From contig JBBSHS010000023.1 of NCBI GenBank assembly GCA_038232515.1, forward strand, positions 1-31,038: DNA of 31,038 nt. Direction: 5' to 3'. The notes beneath the pieces were generated by a model that did not search any database, was not told the origin of the DNA, and saw only the letters and a list, made by a program, of their open reading frames with translations. Shown here piece after piece: positions 8,511-15,665 of this stretch (position 1 is the first letter of the stretch; every line of letters starts with the position of its first letter). The DNA comes from JBBSHS01 sp038232515. GTDB taxonomy: Bacteria; Actinomycetota; Acidimicrobiia; Acidimicrobiales; JAUJNH01. The position numbers and the translations under genes are program-made.

Positions 8511-9676
8511 GATGTGCCCATGTTCTCGTCGACATAGCCGTGGGTCAGATCGTTGGTGAGGATCGTCCACCGGCCCGCGCCCAGGCCCAGGTCGGCGCTG
8601 AGGTCGATCTCGCGGGCGGCCATGACCCGCTGGAGGGTGACCGGGTCGTGGGGAGCGGCGAGGCCGCCCCTGGCCACCGTCACGCCCCCGTACGCGACGC
8701 TGAGCCGCTCGTGGTCGTAGGCCACCCCGGCGCTGCCCAATTCGCTGGCCACCCTGCCCCAGTAGGGGTCGCGCCCGAACCATGAGCACTTGCACAGCAG
8801 GCTCTCGGCCACCTTTCGGGCCGCCGCCCGGGCCTCGCCGTCCGAGGCGGCACCGGTCACGGTGACCCGCACCAGCTTGGTGGCCCCCTCGGCATCCATC
8901 GCCATCTGAGAGGCGAGGTCGAGGCAGGCGGCGGCCAGCGCCTCCGCCACGGCGTCGGCCGCCACCGGCCCGGCCGCCCCACCGGCCAGGACGATGACGG
9001 TGTCGTTGGTGGAGGAGCACCCGTCGACCGACAGAGAGTTGAAGCTGCGGTCCACGGCCGACCCCAGCGCGGCGCGCAGGCTGGGTTCGTCCACCTCGGC
9101 ATCGGTGGTGAGCACGGTGAGCATCGTCGCCATGTCGGGGGCCAGCATGGCCGCCCCCTTGGCCATGCCGCCGACGGTGAACCCGTCGCCGTCGACGCCG
9201 GTCTGTTTGGGCTGCGTATCAGTGGTCATGATGGCTCGGGCCGCCCGCTCGCCTCCGGCCTGGTCGGTGCGGCAGCCGGCCACCAGATCCGGGACGGCGG
9301 CGAGGATGGGACCGGCGTCCATGGGTATGCCGATGAGGCCGGTGGAGCACACCAGCACCTCGGTGGGATCGCAGCCGAGGGCGGCGGCCACCTCGGCGCA
9401 GGCGGCATCGGCCGCATCCAGGCCCGGCCGACCGGTGGCGGCGTTGGCGTTGCCGCTGTTGAGGATCACCGCCGCAGCCCGCCCACCTGTGGTGGCCAGG
9501 TGGCGGCGGCTCACCTGCACGGGTGCGGCGCTCGCCCGGTTGCGGGTGAAGACGGCGGCGGCGGTGACGGCGTGCCCGTCGGCCGTGGCTACGAGGGCCA
9601 GGTCGGGATCACCGGACGCCTTGATGCCACAGGCCAACCCGTTGGCGCTGAACCCCTTCGGCGCGGTGACGGTCAC
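8507..9676 (-). CDS. argJ: bifunctional ornithine acetyltransferase / N-acetylglutamate synthase
   Basis: This 389-residue protein transfers the acetyl group from acetylornithine to glutamate, closing the acetyl cycle. It self-cleaves in the family between Ala and Thr; here the site is APDMATML with Thr184 as expected nucleophile. NSGNANAATG, CSTGLIGIPM, SSTNDTV and the C-terminal YVDENMGTS also match. The start is GTG at 9676 with GAGGG upstream. A 61-nt gap separates it from argC, the largest gap in the argC-argR stretch. No separate argA or argE is seen, consistent with a cyclic pathway. Confidence 0.95.
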   Translation of the reverse strand: MTVTAPKGFSANGLACGIKASGDPDLALVATADGHAVTAAAVFTRNRASAAPVQVSRRHLATTGGRAAAVILNSGNANAATGRPGLDAADAACAEVAAALGCDPTEVLVCSTGLIGIPMDAGPILAAVPDLVAGCRTDQAGGERAARAIMTTDTQPKQTGVDGDGFTVGGMAKGAAMLAPDMATMLTVLTTDAEVDEPSLRAALGSAVDRSFNSLSVDGCSSTNDTVIVLAGGAAGPVAADAVAEALAAACLDLASQMAMDAEGATKLVRVTVTGAASDGEARAAARKVAESLLCKCSWFGRDPYWGRVASELGSAGVAYDHERLSVAYGGVTVARGGLAAPHDPVTLQRVMAAREIDLSADLGLGAGRWTILTNDLTHGYVDENMGTS

Positions 9677-9718
9677 GGGCCTACCCTCGTGCCTCGGGCA
9701 GCCCAGTGAGTTCTGATG

Positions 9719-9739
9719 GACCGGCCTCCCGGGCCGGTC
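9719..9739 (-). other. hairpin between argC and argJ
   Basis: GACCGGCC and GGCCGGTC form an 8-bp perfect stem with a 5-nt loop. The stem overlaps the argC stop codon. There is no T-run after it. It may be a processing or partial-termination structure that tunes argC against the rest of the operon; this is inferred. Confidence 0.45.
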
Positions 9740-10760
9740 ACGGATAGATCCCCACGGCCGGGAGCCCGGCCGTCTCGTCCAGTCCCAGGGCCAGGTTGGC
9801 GCACTGGATCCCCTGGCCGGCCGCCCCCTTCACCAGGTTGTCCAAGGCGGCGATGGCGATAACCCAGCCCGTCCGCTCGTCGAAACGGGCGGTGAGGTGG
9901 CAGCTGTTGGAGCCCAGCGTGGCCTTGGTGGCGGGCGACCTCTGGCTGACCACCACGAAGGGCTCGCCCGCGTAGGCGTCGTGGTACAGGTCGAGCAGGG
10001 CGGACGTGGTTGTGGGCCGGCCCCCGGCCGGTCGGGCGTAGACGGTGGCGAGGATGCCCCGTGGCATCGGCGCCAGGTGGGGCGTGAGGAGCACCTGCGC
10101 CCCGGTGGCCTGCTCGATCTCGGGGGTGTGGCGGTGGGTGAGCAGGCCGTAGGCGGCAAAGTTGCCGTCGACGTGGGCGAAGTGCAGGTCGTCCTTGGCC
10201 CCCCGGCCTGCGCCTGACGCGCCGCTGGCGGCGTCGACGATCACGCCGGACGGGTCCACCGCCCCCGATCGCACCAAGGGCGCCAGGGCGAGGGCGGCAG
10301 CGGTCACGTAGCAACCAGGAGCGGCCACCAGCCTGGCGCCCGGCAGTTCCGCCCCGAACAGCTCGGGCAGACCGAAGACGGCCTCGGCCAGCAGGGCCGG
10401 GCAGGTGTGGGCAGCCCCATACCATGCCGGGTAGAGGGACGGGTCCTTCAGGCGGAAGTCGGCGGCCAGGTCGACGACGCACCCGACCCGCGTGCGCAGG
10501 TCCGGCATCAGCGCCTGGCTGGCCCCGTGGGGCATGGCGCAGACCACGAGATCGAGGCCGCGGCACGCGGCCGGGTCGATGGGCTCGAACACCAGGCCGC
10601 CGTAGGCGGCAGCCAGGTTCGGGTACAGCTCGGCCACCTCCGTGCCGGCGTGGCTGTGGGCCGCGACGTGGACCACGTCCAGGTCGGGGTGCCCGGCCAG
10701 CAGGCGCAGGGTCTCGGCACCGCCATAGCCCGACGCACCGAGGATCCCGACGCTGGGCAT
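9738..10760 (-). CDS. argC: N-acetyl-gamma-glutamyl-phosphate reductase
   Basis: This 340-residue NADPH-dependent reductase makes N-acetylglutamate semialdehyde. It has the nucleotide-binding GILGASGYGGAETLRLL, CAMPHGAS, VDLAADFRLKD, the catalytic cysteine in APGCYVTAA, and HRHTPEIEQ. The ATG at 10760 is preferred over the GTG at 10775, because a -10 hexamer TATGAT sits six bases before it, suggesting a leaderless message, and no Shine-Dalgarno is visible. It is the first gene of the arg block. Confidence 0.95.
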   Translation of the reverse strand: MPSVGILGASGYGGAETLRLLAGHPDLDVVHVAAHSHAGTEVAELYPNLAAAYGGLVFEPIDPAACRGLDLVVCAMPHGASQALMPDLRTRVGCVVDLAADFRLKDPSLYPAWYGAAHTCPALLAEAVFGLPELFGAELPGARLVAAPGCYVTAAALALAPLVRSGAVDPSGVIVDAASGASGAGRGAKDDLHFAHVDGNFAAYGLLTHRHTPEIEQATGAQVLLTPHLAPMPRGILATVYARPAGGRPTTTSALLDLYHDAYAGEPFVVVSQRSPATKATLGSNSCHLTARFDERTGWVIAIAALDNLVKGAAGQGIQCANLALGLDETAGLPAVGIYP

Positions 10761-10766
10761 CTGTTC

Positions 10767-10797
10767 ATCATACACGGGTGTGCATGTTCACTCACAC
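10767..10797 (-). promoter_or_regulatory. argC promoter with possible repressor dyad
   Basis: TATGAT (10767-10772, minus strand) lies 6 nt before the argC ATG, the spacing expected for a leaderless transcript. Seventeen bases further upstream, where a -35 would lie, is GTGAGT. A short dyad, GTGTG (10778-10782) and CACAC (10793-10797), spans the -35 region and could be part of an ArgR site. It does not closely match the E. coli ARG box. The promoter is moderately supported; the operator is weak. Confidence 0.5.
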
Positions 10798-10882
10798 ATG
10801 GTCTTCACCTTCGTCGGGTGGGTCGGCGACGGTCGGCGCTACCATGCGGGCACCAGGAGTGGTACCGGCGGTGTGCCCGGTG

Positions 10883-10902
10883 CCGCCGCCGCCCGGCGGC
10901 GG
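10883..10902. other. GC-rich hairpin upstream of the CxxC protein gene
   Basis: CCGCCGCC and GGCGGCGG can form an 8-bp stem with a 4-nt loop, about 80 nt before the start of the CxxC gene. It lies in the ~220-bp space between the divergent argC and CxxC genes. It may be a leader structure of the plus-strand message. Confidence 0.4.
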
Positions 10903-10924
10903 GCATGCCGAGCCGTGTGCCTCC

Positions 10925-10968
10925 ATGGCCAACATGGCAGCACGGCCAGCATGGCCAGCATGGCCAGC
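10925..10968. repeat. degenerate 9-bp tandem repeats before the CxxC protein gene
   Basis: About five head-to-tail copies of a nine-base unit close to ATGGCCAGC; the last two (10951-10959 and 10960-10968) are identical. The array ends directly at the ribosome binding site AAAGGAG of the next gene. It may affect leader structure or be simple slippage. Confidence 0.7.
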
Positions 10969-10983
10969 AAAGGAGAGAATCGG

Positions 10984-11298
10984 GTGCGGACCGTCGTGGG
11001 ACTCGCCAACACCAACTGCTCGTGGTGCCTGAACGCCATGGCCGACCGCTTGGCCGCCCGGCCGCTCGTGGGCCGGGTGCACGTCGACTCGGCGGCCGGG
11101 TGCCTGGTGGTCGACCACGACCACGACGACCCGACAGCGCTCGTGGCCGAGATTCATGACGATCTGCGGGGTTTTGAGGCGGCCGACAACGGCGAGATGG
11201 TGATGGTCGACCTCGACGTGCACGAAGAGTCGCAGTGTCGGTTGGCCCCCGCCCGACCGGCACATCCGGGCGGCACCGAGCAGCCACCCCGGCCCTGA
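10984..11298 (+). CDS. small heavy-metal-associated (HMA-like) CxxC protein
   Basis: A 104-residue protein. VRTVVGLANTNCSWCLNAM matches the first strand and CxxC loop of HMA domains, with cysteines at residues 12 and 15. Further strands follow (GRVHVDSAAGCLVVDHD, EMVMVDLDVHEE), giving a ferredoxin-like pattern of 70-85 residues, then a Pro-rich tail. HMA domains carry copper or other soft metals. The acidic/His stretch DHDHDD may add metal ligands. The start is GTG at 10984 with AAAGGAG eight bases upstream; the frame is open to 10780, but that part is low complexity. It lies 66 nt before the Mo/cytochrome b gene, so a joint role in that enzyme's maturation or in copper handling is possible but unproven. 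Confidence 0.75.
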   Translation: MRTVVGLANTNCSWCLNAMADRLAARPLVGRVHVDSAAGCLVVDHDHDDPTALVAEIHDDLRGFEAADNGEMVMVDLDVHEESQCRLAPARPAHPGGTEQPPRP

Positions 11299-11322
11299 GC
11301 CGGGCGGGCCACCGACCGTCGT

Positions 11323-11350
11323 GGTCAGCGGTCACGATTCCATGCTGACC
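11323..11350. other. inverted repeat before the Mo/cytochrome b gene
   Basis: GGTCAGC (11323-11329) and GCTGACC (11344-11350) are perfect inverted copies 14 nt apart, just upstream of the TTG start at 11365. It could be an operator or a message hairpin; no regulator can be named. Confidence 0.35.
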
Positions 11351-11364
11351 GAAAGCGTCATTCC

Positions 11365-13158
11365 TTGAGCACCGGCGATACCCAGCCCGAAGAAGTGGCT
11401 CCGCCCACCCCATCGGCCGTGTCTCCTGACGTCGTGCGCAGCCACCTCTACCGGCTGACGCCGGGTGAGGACGTCGTCACGCCTGCCACCTGGGCCGGCT
11501 CGATACCTCAGGTGGGAGGAATCGCTCCCCGGCTGCGGATCGGTCGCACCAAGTGGCTGAACCTGCTGTGGCTGCTGCCTATTGGTCTGGTGCTCCTGGT
11601 CGCATCGGTGGCGATGGCCCAGGGCCTGCGCCACGTCCCATCGGTGCAGCGGTTCATCGCCGCCCACCCGGGCACCGTCCCACAACCCCATCCCCGGGCC
11701 AGATCCGGCTTTCCGGCCTGGGCGCGGTGGCAGCATTTCTTCAACCTGTTCTTCATGATCTTCGTCATCCGCTCGGGCGTCCAGATACTCTCGGACCACC
11801 CCCGCTTGTACTGGACGCGCCACTGCACTCCCGGGCGGGACTGGTTCCGGGTCCAAAAGGCGGTCCCGCCCGACCCGCTGTGGACGGCCAAGCAGGACTC
11901 CATCAGCCTCCCCGGCCAGGTCGGGCTTCCCGGGCTGCGCCACTCCATCGGCTTGGCCCGCTGGTGGCACCTCGGCACAAGCATCCTGTGGCTGCTCAAC
12001 GGCGTGGTCTTCTACATCCTGCTCTTCGGCACGGGCCAGTGGCGCCGGTTGGTCCCCACCACGTGGCAGGTCCTGCCCAACGCCCTGTCGACGCTGATCC
12101 AGTACCTGTCGCTGAACTGGCCGACGGAGACAGGTTGGACGGCGTACAACGCCCTGCAGCTGCTCGCCTACTTCATCACCGTCTTCGTCGCCGCCCCCCT
12201 CGCACTGATCACGGGCCTGGGCATGTCCCCAGCCCTGTCCGCCCGGTTCAGACGGGTCAGCCGTATCCTCAGCATCCAGACCGCCCGCTCGGTGCACTTC
12301 CTGGTGCTCTTCTGGTTCCTGTCCTTCATCGTGATCCACGTCACCCTGGTGTTCACCACCGGCGCCCTGGTCAATCTCAATCATGTCTACGCCGGCCACA
12401 ACGACCACAGCTGGGCCGGTTTCGCGCTGTTCGCCGTGTCCATGGTGGTCGTCGTGGTCGGATGGGTGGCCGCCACCCCTTTCACCCTCCACCACCCCCG
12501 GTTGGTCCAGCGCGTCGGACAGGCCGTCGTCGGCCCCCTCCAGCATCTGTTCGAGCACGTCGACCCCAGGCCCGGCGAGTACACCGAGGCCGACATCTCG
12601 CCGTACTTCTGGCACAACGGCCAGTACCCCGACTCCGACGAGTACAAGCAGCTGTTCGACACAAACTTCGTGGACTACCGCCTTCGGGTCCACGGGCTGG
12701 TCGACAAGCCCGTCGAGCTGAGCCTGACCGAGCTGCGCGCCCTGCCGCACCACGAGCAGATCACCCAGCACTTCTGCATCCAGGGCTGGTCGGGGGTGGC
12801 CAAATGGGGCGGGGTGTCGATGTCCACCATCCTCGATCTGGTCGAGCCCCAAAGCGATGCGAACTGGGTGGTCTTCTATTCTCTCGGTGACGGCGCCGAC
12901 AGAGGCACCTACTACGACGCCCACCCCATCGAGCACATGAGCCACCGACTGACCATGCTGGCCTACGACATGAACGACCAGCCGCTGACCTTCGGTCACG
13001 GCGCTCCCTTGCGGCTCCGCAACGAGATCGAGCTCGGCTTCAAGCAGGTCAAGTGGATCCAGGGCATCGAGTTCGTCGCCCACTTCTCCGACGTCAGTGG
13101 CGGCTACGGCGGCTACAACCAGGACCACGAGTTCTTCGGCTACCGGCAATCCATCTAG
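11365..13158 (+). CDS. fused cytochrome b / molybdopterin-dependent oxidoreductase
   Basis: A 597-residue fusion. Residues ~64-370 hold about six hydrophobic segments of a b-type cytochrome, with candidate haem histidines H124 (WARWQHFFN), H202 (RWWHLGT), H311 and H325. Residues ~408-597 form a sulfite-oxidase-family molybdopterin domain: ISPYFWHNGQYP, DYRLRVHGLVDKPVELSL, and FCIQGWSGVAKWGG with the expected Mo ligand Cys471. Such pairs move electrons between the membrane quinone pool and a Mo centre, as in MsrPQ, where the two parts are separate proteins. The substrate is unknown. No Tat signal is seen, so the side of the membrane is unclear. The TTG start is uncertain; GTG codons lie downstream near residues 19-24. 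Confidence 0.88.
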   Translation: MSTGDTQPEEVAPPTPSAVSPDVVRSHLYRLTPGEDVVTPATWAGSIPQVGGIAPRLRIGRTKWLNLLWLLPIGLVLLVASVAMAQGLRHVPSVQRFIAAHPGTVPQPHPRARSGFPAWARWQHFFNLFFMIFVIRSGVQILSDHPRLYWTRHCTPGRDWFRVQKAVPPDPLWTAKQDSISLPGQVGLPGLRHSIGLARWWHLGTSILWLLNGVVFYILLFGTGQWRRLVPTTWQVLPNALSTLIQYLSLNWPTETGWTAYNALQLLAYFITVFVAAPLALITGLGMSPALSARFRRVSRILSIQTARSVHFLVLFWFLSFIVIHVTLVFTTGALVNLNHVYAGHNDHSWAGFALFAVSMVVVVVGWVAATPFTLHHPRLVQRVGQAVVGPLQHLFEHVDPRPGEYTEADISPYFWHNGQYPDSDEYKQLFDTNFVDYRLRVHGLVDKPVELSLTELRALPHHEQITQHFCIQGWSGVAKWGGVSMSTILDLVEPQSDANWVVFYSLGDGADRGTYYDAHPIEHMSHRLTMLAYDMNDQPLTFGHGAPLRLRNEIELGFKQVKWIQGIEFVAHFSDVSGGYGGYNQDHEFFGYRQSI

Positions 13159-13159
13159 T

Positions 13160-13187
13160 CCTGTGGACAAGTCGCGAAAGCCACAGG
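13160..13187 (+). terminator. possible terminator hairpin after the Mo/cytochrome b gene
   Basis: CCTGTGG (13160-13166) and CCACAGG (13181-13187) form a 7-bp stem with a 14-nt loop directly after the stop codon. There is no U-run, so termination is uncertain. Confidence 0.4.
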
Positions 13188-13233
13188 GTTGGAGGGCTGG
13201 TTGCCCACAGGCCAACGGGCGCACACTGGCGAC

Positions 13234-13521
13234 ATGACCTTCGAGATCAGCCTGGTGGACGACACCGTGGAATGGGTTGACGGGGCCGACTCCTGGCAGC
13301 AGGAGGGCCCCATGACCACCTTCTTCGCCACCGACGAAGGACGGGGCCGGCTGGACGCCTGGGCTGTCAAGCTGGCCAGCTACCGCACCGACCGGCTGGT
13401 GCGCATCCGCCGCGCCCAGTCACGGGCCGAGGCCGGCACGATCGAACCGGTGGGAGCGGCCACCACGATGCTGTCGCGGGTAACGGGCGGGCCGGACCGG
13501 CGTGGCAGGCTGACGGCGTGA
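13234..13521 (+). CDS. hypothetical protein, 95 residues
   Basis: I do not recognise this protein. It is acidic at the N-terminus (MTFEISLVDDTVEWVDGADS), with an aromatic middle (MTTFFATDEGRGRLDAWAVKLASYR) and a basic tail (RLVRIRRAQSR). No signal peptide or membrane segment is seen. Its stop overlaps the rpiB start as GTGA, which supports it being a real, coupled gene. The ATG at 13234 has no clear Shine-Dalgarno; the frame is open 15 codons further upstream. It may be translated from a leaderless message. Confidence 0.65.
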   Translation: MTFEISLVDDTVEWVDGADSWQQEGPMTTFFATDEGRGRLDAWAVKLASYRTDRLVRIRRAQSRAEAGTIEPVGAATTMLSRVTGGPDRRGRLTA

Positions 13522-13973
13522 AGATCGCCATCGCCTCGGACCACGCCGGCTTCACCATGAAGGGGGCGGTGACGGAGCATCTGCGGTCCGCAGGTCACCA
13601 GGTCGAGGATCTGGGCACCGATTCGACCGAGCGGGTCGACTATCCCCGGTTCTGCGCCGCCGCCGCCCGGGCAGTGGTCCGGGGCGAGGCCGAGCTGGCC
13701 ATCGTCGTGGGCGGAAGCGGCCAAGGCGAGCAGATCGCCGCCAACAAGGTCCAGGGCGCCCGCGCCGCCCTGTGCTTCAACGAGTTCACCGCCCGTCTGG
13801 CCCGCCAGCACAACGACGCCAATATCCTGTCCCTTGGGGCCCGTGTGCTGGGCGACGAGCTGGCCCTTTCCATCGTCGACACCTTCCTGGCCAGCCGGTT
13901 CGAGGGAGGCCGCCACGCCACCCGCATCGAGCAGCTGGCCGAGATAGAGCAAGAGGAGTGCGCCCGCTCCTGA
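13518..13973 (+). CDS. rpiB: RpiB/LacAB-family sugar-phosphate isomerase (ribose-5-phosphate isomerase B)
   Basis: This 151-residue protein interconverts ribose-5-phosphate and ribulose-5-phosphate. It begins MKIAIASDHAGF, and has DYPRFC, GGSGQGEQIAANKVQGARA and RQHNDANILSLGARVLG. The catalytic Cys of the E. coli enzyme is absent; GGSGQGE carries Glu71 instead, as in the mycobacterial type, where a Glu acts as base. The start is GTG at 13518, overlapping the preceding small gene. LacA/LacB-type or other isomerase activity cannot be excluded. Confidence 0.9.
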   Translation: MKIAIASDHAGFTMKGAVTEHLRSAGHQVEDLGTDSTERVDYPRFCAAAARAVVRGEAELAIVVGGSGQGEQIAANKVQGARAALCFNEFTARLARQHNDANILSLGARVLGDELALSIVDTFLASRFEGGRHATRIEQLAEIEQEECARS

Positions 13974-14077
13974 GTTTGCTCATCGTCGGAGATGTTCGTC
14001 TAGAGGGTTGGCCAAGGCCCGTCGTCGGGGAGCAGGAAACGAACGTCGGAGGGTCCGGTTCGGAGACGCCGTCTGGC

Positions 14078-14096
14078 ATGATGCGCACGTATGCGT
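14078..14096 (+). promoter_or_regulatory. promoter and operator candidate of the ArsR-family gene
   Basis: GCGCACGTATGCGT (14083-14096) overlaps the start codon at 14091. It matches the motif GCGCATATATGCGT before the P-type ATPase at 12 of 14 positions. CATGAT (14078-14083), seven bases before the ATG, could be a -10 for a leaderless message. The shared motif is the likely binding site of the ArsR protein, giving autoregulation; this is inferred from position and similarity. Confidence 0.5.
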
Positions 14097-14483
14097 GACC
14101 AAAAGAACGTCATGCGCGGGAGTGGGGCCGCCGCGCCGGTGCAGGCAGGCGGCGGCAGCGAATCGGAGGCCCTTCCCACCGCCGAGCAGGTGGCAGCTGC
14201 AGTTGGCGCGTTCACGATGCTCGCCGATCCCACCCGCCTGCAGCTGCTCTGGCTGCTCAGCAGAGGCGAGTGCGACGTCGGCACGCTGGCCCGCCTCGTG
14301 GGCACGTCGCCGGGCGCCGCCAGCCAACATCTGGCCAAGCTGCGCCTGGCCGGCCTGGTCTCGGTCCGTGGTGAGGGCCGCCGTCACGTCTATGGCGTCC
14401 GCGATGCCCACGTCCGTCGTCTCATCGCCGAGGCGCTGTTCCACGCCGATCACGCCGTGGCCGGGCATCCGGATCACGAGTGA
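14091..14483 (+). CDS. ArsR/SmtB-family metal-responsive repressor
   Basis: A 130-residue winged-helix protein: LADPTRLQLLWLLSRGECDVGTL, recognition helix SPGAASQHLAKLRLAGL and wing VRGEGRRHVYGV. The last helix reads DAHVRRLIAEALFHADH, supplying Asp105, His107, His118 and His121. These align one position away from the alpha-5 ligands of SmtB (D104, H106, H117, E120), and Cys61 matches the alpha-3N cysteine. Proteins of this kind release DNA when they bind Zn, Co, Ni or Cd. The neighbours are two metal exporters. The His-containing tail (AGHPDHE) may add ligands. An ATG at 14112 is an alternative start, as the first ~30 residues are low complexity. Confidence 0.92.
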   Translation: MRDQKNVMRGSGAAAPVQAGGGSESEALPTAEQVAAAVGAFTMLADPTRLQLLWLLSRGECDVGTLARLVGTSPGAASQHLAKLRLAGLVSVRGEGRRHVYGVRDAHVRRLIAEALFHADHAVAGHPDHE

Positions 14484-14714
14484 ACGCAATCGGCCCGCAG
14501 CTTCGCCGCTCCCCGGCACCCCTGACCTGAGCCAGACCCATGACACCCACACCGTCGCCGCTGCCAATCCCGTTTCGTACACCGGCGCCGACGGCTCTCG
14601 AACTCGAATGCGAGCCATGTGCCGATGGGCGAAGGTGGCCCATGCGGGATGAGGCTGGCCTGGTGAGCGGCGAACCCGCAGCGTACCGATACTGATACCC
14701 GGCCGGGAAGCAAC

Positions 14715-15365
14715 GTGAGCGATCCCCTCCCTGCCAGTCTCGGAGCCCCGGGGCCAGCCGGGCAACGGGAGCGCCATGTGCGCCGGGCCCGAGCACTCGC
14801 CTGGCTCACCATCAGCTGGAACTCCGTCGAAGGCATCGTCGGCGTCGCGTCCGGCGTCGCTGCCGGCTCGATCGCGCTGGTGGGCTTCGGTGTCGACTCC
14901 TACGTCGAGGTGCTTTCGGGGGCGGTGGTCTTGTGGCGGCTGTCCAAGGAGAGCCACGCTGAACAGGTCTCCGAGGCGGCGGAGCACCGGGCGCTGCGGA
15001 TCATCGCCCTGACCTTCTTCGCCATCGCAGGCGGCGTCACCGCTGAGTCGGTCCGCAAGCTGGTCACCGGAGAGCACCCCTCTGCCAGTACCGTCGGTAT
15101 AGCGCTCACCGTGGTGTCGCTGATCGTGATGCCACTGTTGGCCCGGGCCAAGCGGAACGTCGGACGCCAGCTCGGGAGCCACGCCCTGCAGGCCGACGCC
15201 ACCGAGACCGTCCTGTGCGTCTGGCTGTCGGCCATCGTCTTGACCGGCTTGCTTCTCAATGCCGCCTTCGGCTGGTGGTGGGCAGATCCCGTCGCCGCCC
15301 TTGGCATCGTCTACGTCGCTGTTCGGGAAGGACGCGAGGCATGGAAGGGCGATACGTGCTGCTGA
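14715..15365 (+). CDS. short CDF-like cation efflux protein
   Basis: A 216-residue membrane protein with about six hydrophobic segments and no C-terminal cytoplasmic domain. GFGVDSYVEVLSG aligns with CDF helix 2, giving Asp61 and Glu65. SHALQADATETVLCVWLS aligns with helix 5, putting Glu164 and Cys168 where YiiP has His153 and Asp157. WWWADPVAALGIVYVAVREG is the typical last helix. CDF proteins exchange cytosolic Zn, Co, Fe or Mn for protons. The GTG start has GGGAAG upstream. A 231-bp gap after the ArsR gene holds no gene that I can see. It is flanked by a metal sensor and a metal ATPase, which supports metal export. Confidence 0.85.
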   Translation: MSDPLPASLGAPGPAGQRERHVRRARALAWLTISWNSVEGIVGVASGVAAGSIALVGFGVDSYVEVLSGAVVLWRLSKESHAEQVSEAAEHRALRIIALTFFAIAGGVTAESVRKLVTGEHPSASTVGIALTVVSLIVMPLLARAKRNVGRQLGSHALQADATETVLCVWLSAIVLTGLLLNAAFGWWWADPVAALGIVYVAVREGREAWKGDTCC

Positions 15366-15561
15366 GCCGTCCTCCACCAGACGTCGCCGCTCTCAGGTTC
15401 TGACCGCCAAGATCGGGAGCGGCAGTCGCAACGCGGATCACCGTAATGGTGCTGTCGACCGTATCGGGGACCCATCGGCGGTGTCGGACCGGAGCGGCTC
15501 GATCGGCAGATGCCTCAGCCGCCTGAGACCTCGTCAGCCGCCAAGGCCAGCGGTCGACGGG

Positions 15562-15605
15562 CTCCGCACTCGTGGGCGCCAAATGGTCCGCCCACGAGTG
15601 CGGAG
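15562..15605. repeat. 17-bp perfect inverted repeat before the P-type ATPase promoter
   Basis: CTCCGCACTCGTGGGCG (15562-15578) and its exact reverse complement (15589-15605) flank a 10-nt spacer. This is the strongest dyad in the window. It sits in the ~300-bp space between the CDF-like gene and the ATPase, 34 bp before the operator motif. It may terminate the CDF transcript without a U-run, insulate the ATPase promoter, or bind a dimeric regulator. The rest of 15366-15656 shows no gene. Confidence 0.85.
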
Positions 15606-15639
15606 GCATCCACGTACGCGTCACGAGGCTCTGTTCTCC

Positions 15640-15658
15640 GCGCATATATGCGTACTAT
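15640..15658 (+). promoter_or_regulatory. ATPase promoter with palindromic metal-repressor operator
   Basis: A perfect 12-bp palindrome CGCATATATGCG (15641-15652) is followed at once by a -10 hexamer TACTAT (15653-15658), then seven bases, then the GTG at 15666. This is the geometry of a leaderless transcript with a repressor site in the -10/-35 spacer. The motif recurs at the ArsR gene. A good -35 is not visible. Confidence 0.65.
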
Positions 15659-15665
15659 GCCGGGT

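Noticed and set aside
14484..14714. Possible tRNA or small RNA in the gap before the CDF-like gene
   Set aside because: No cloverleaf can be drawn; only a weak hairpin around GGCTC and GAGCC.
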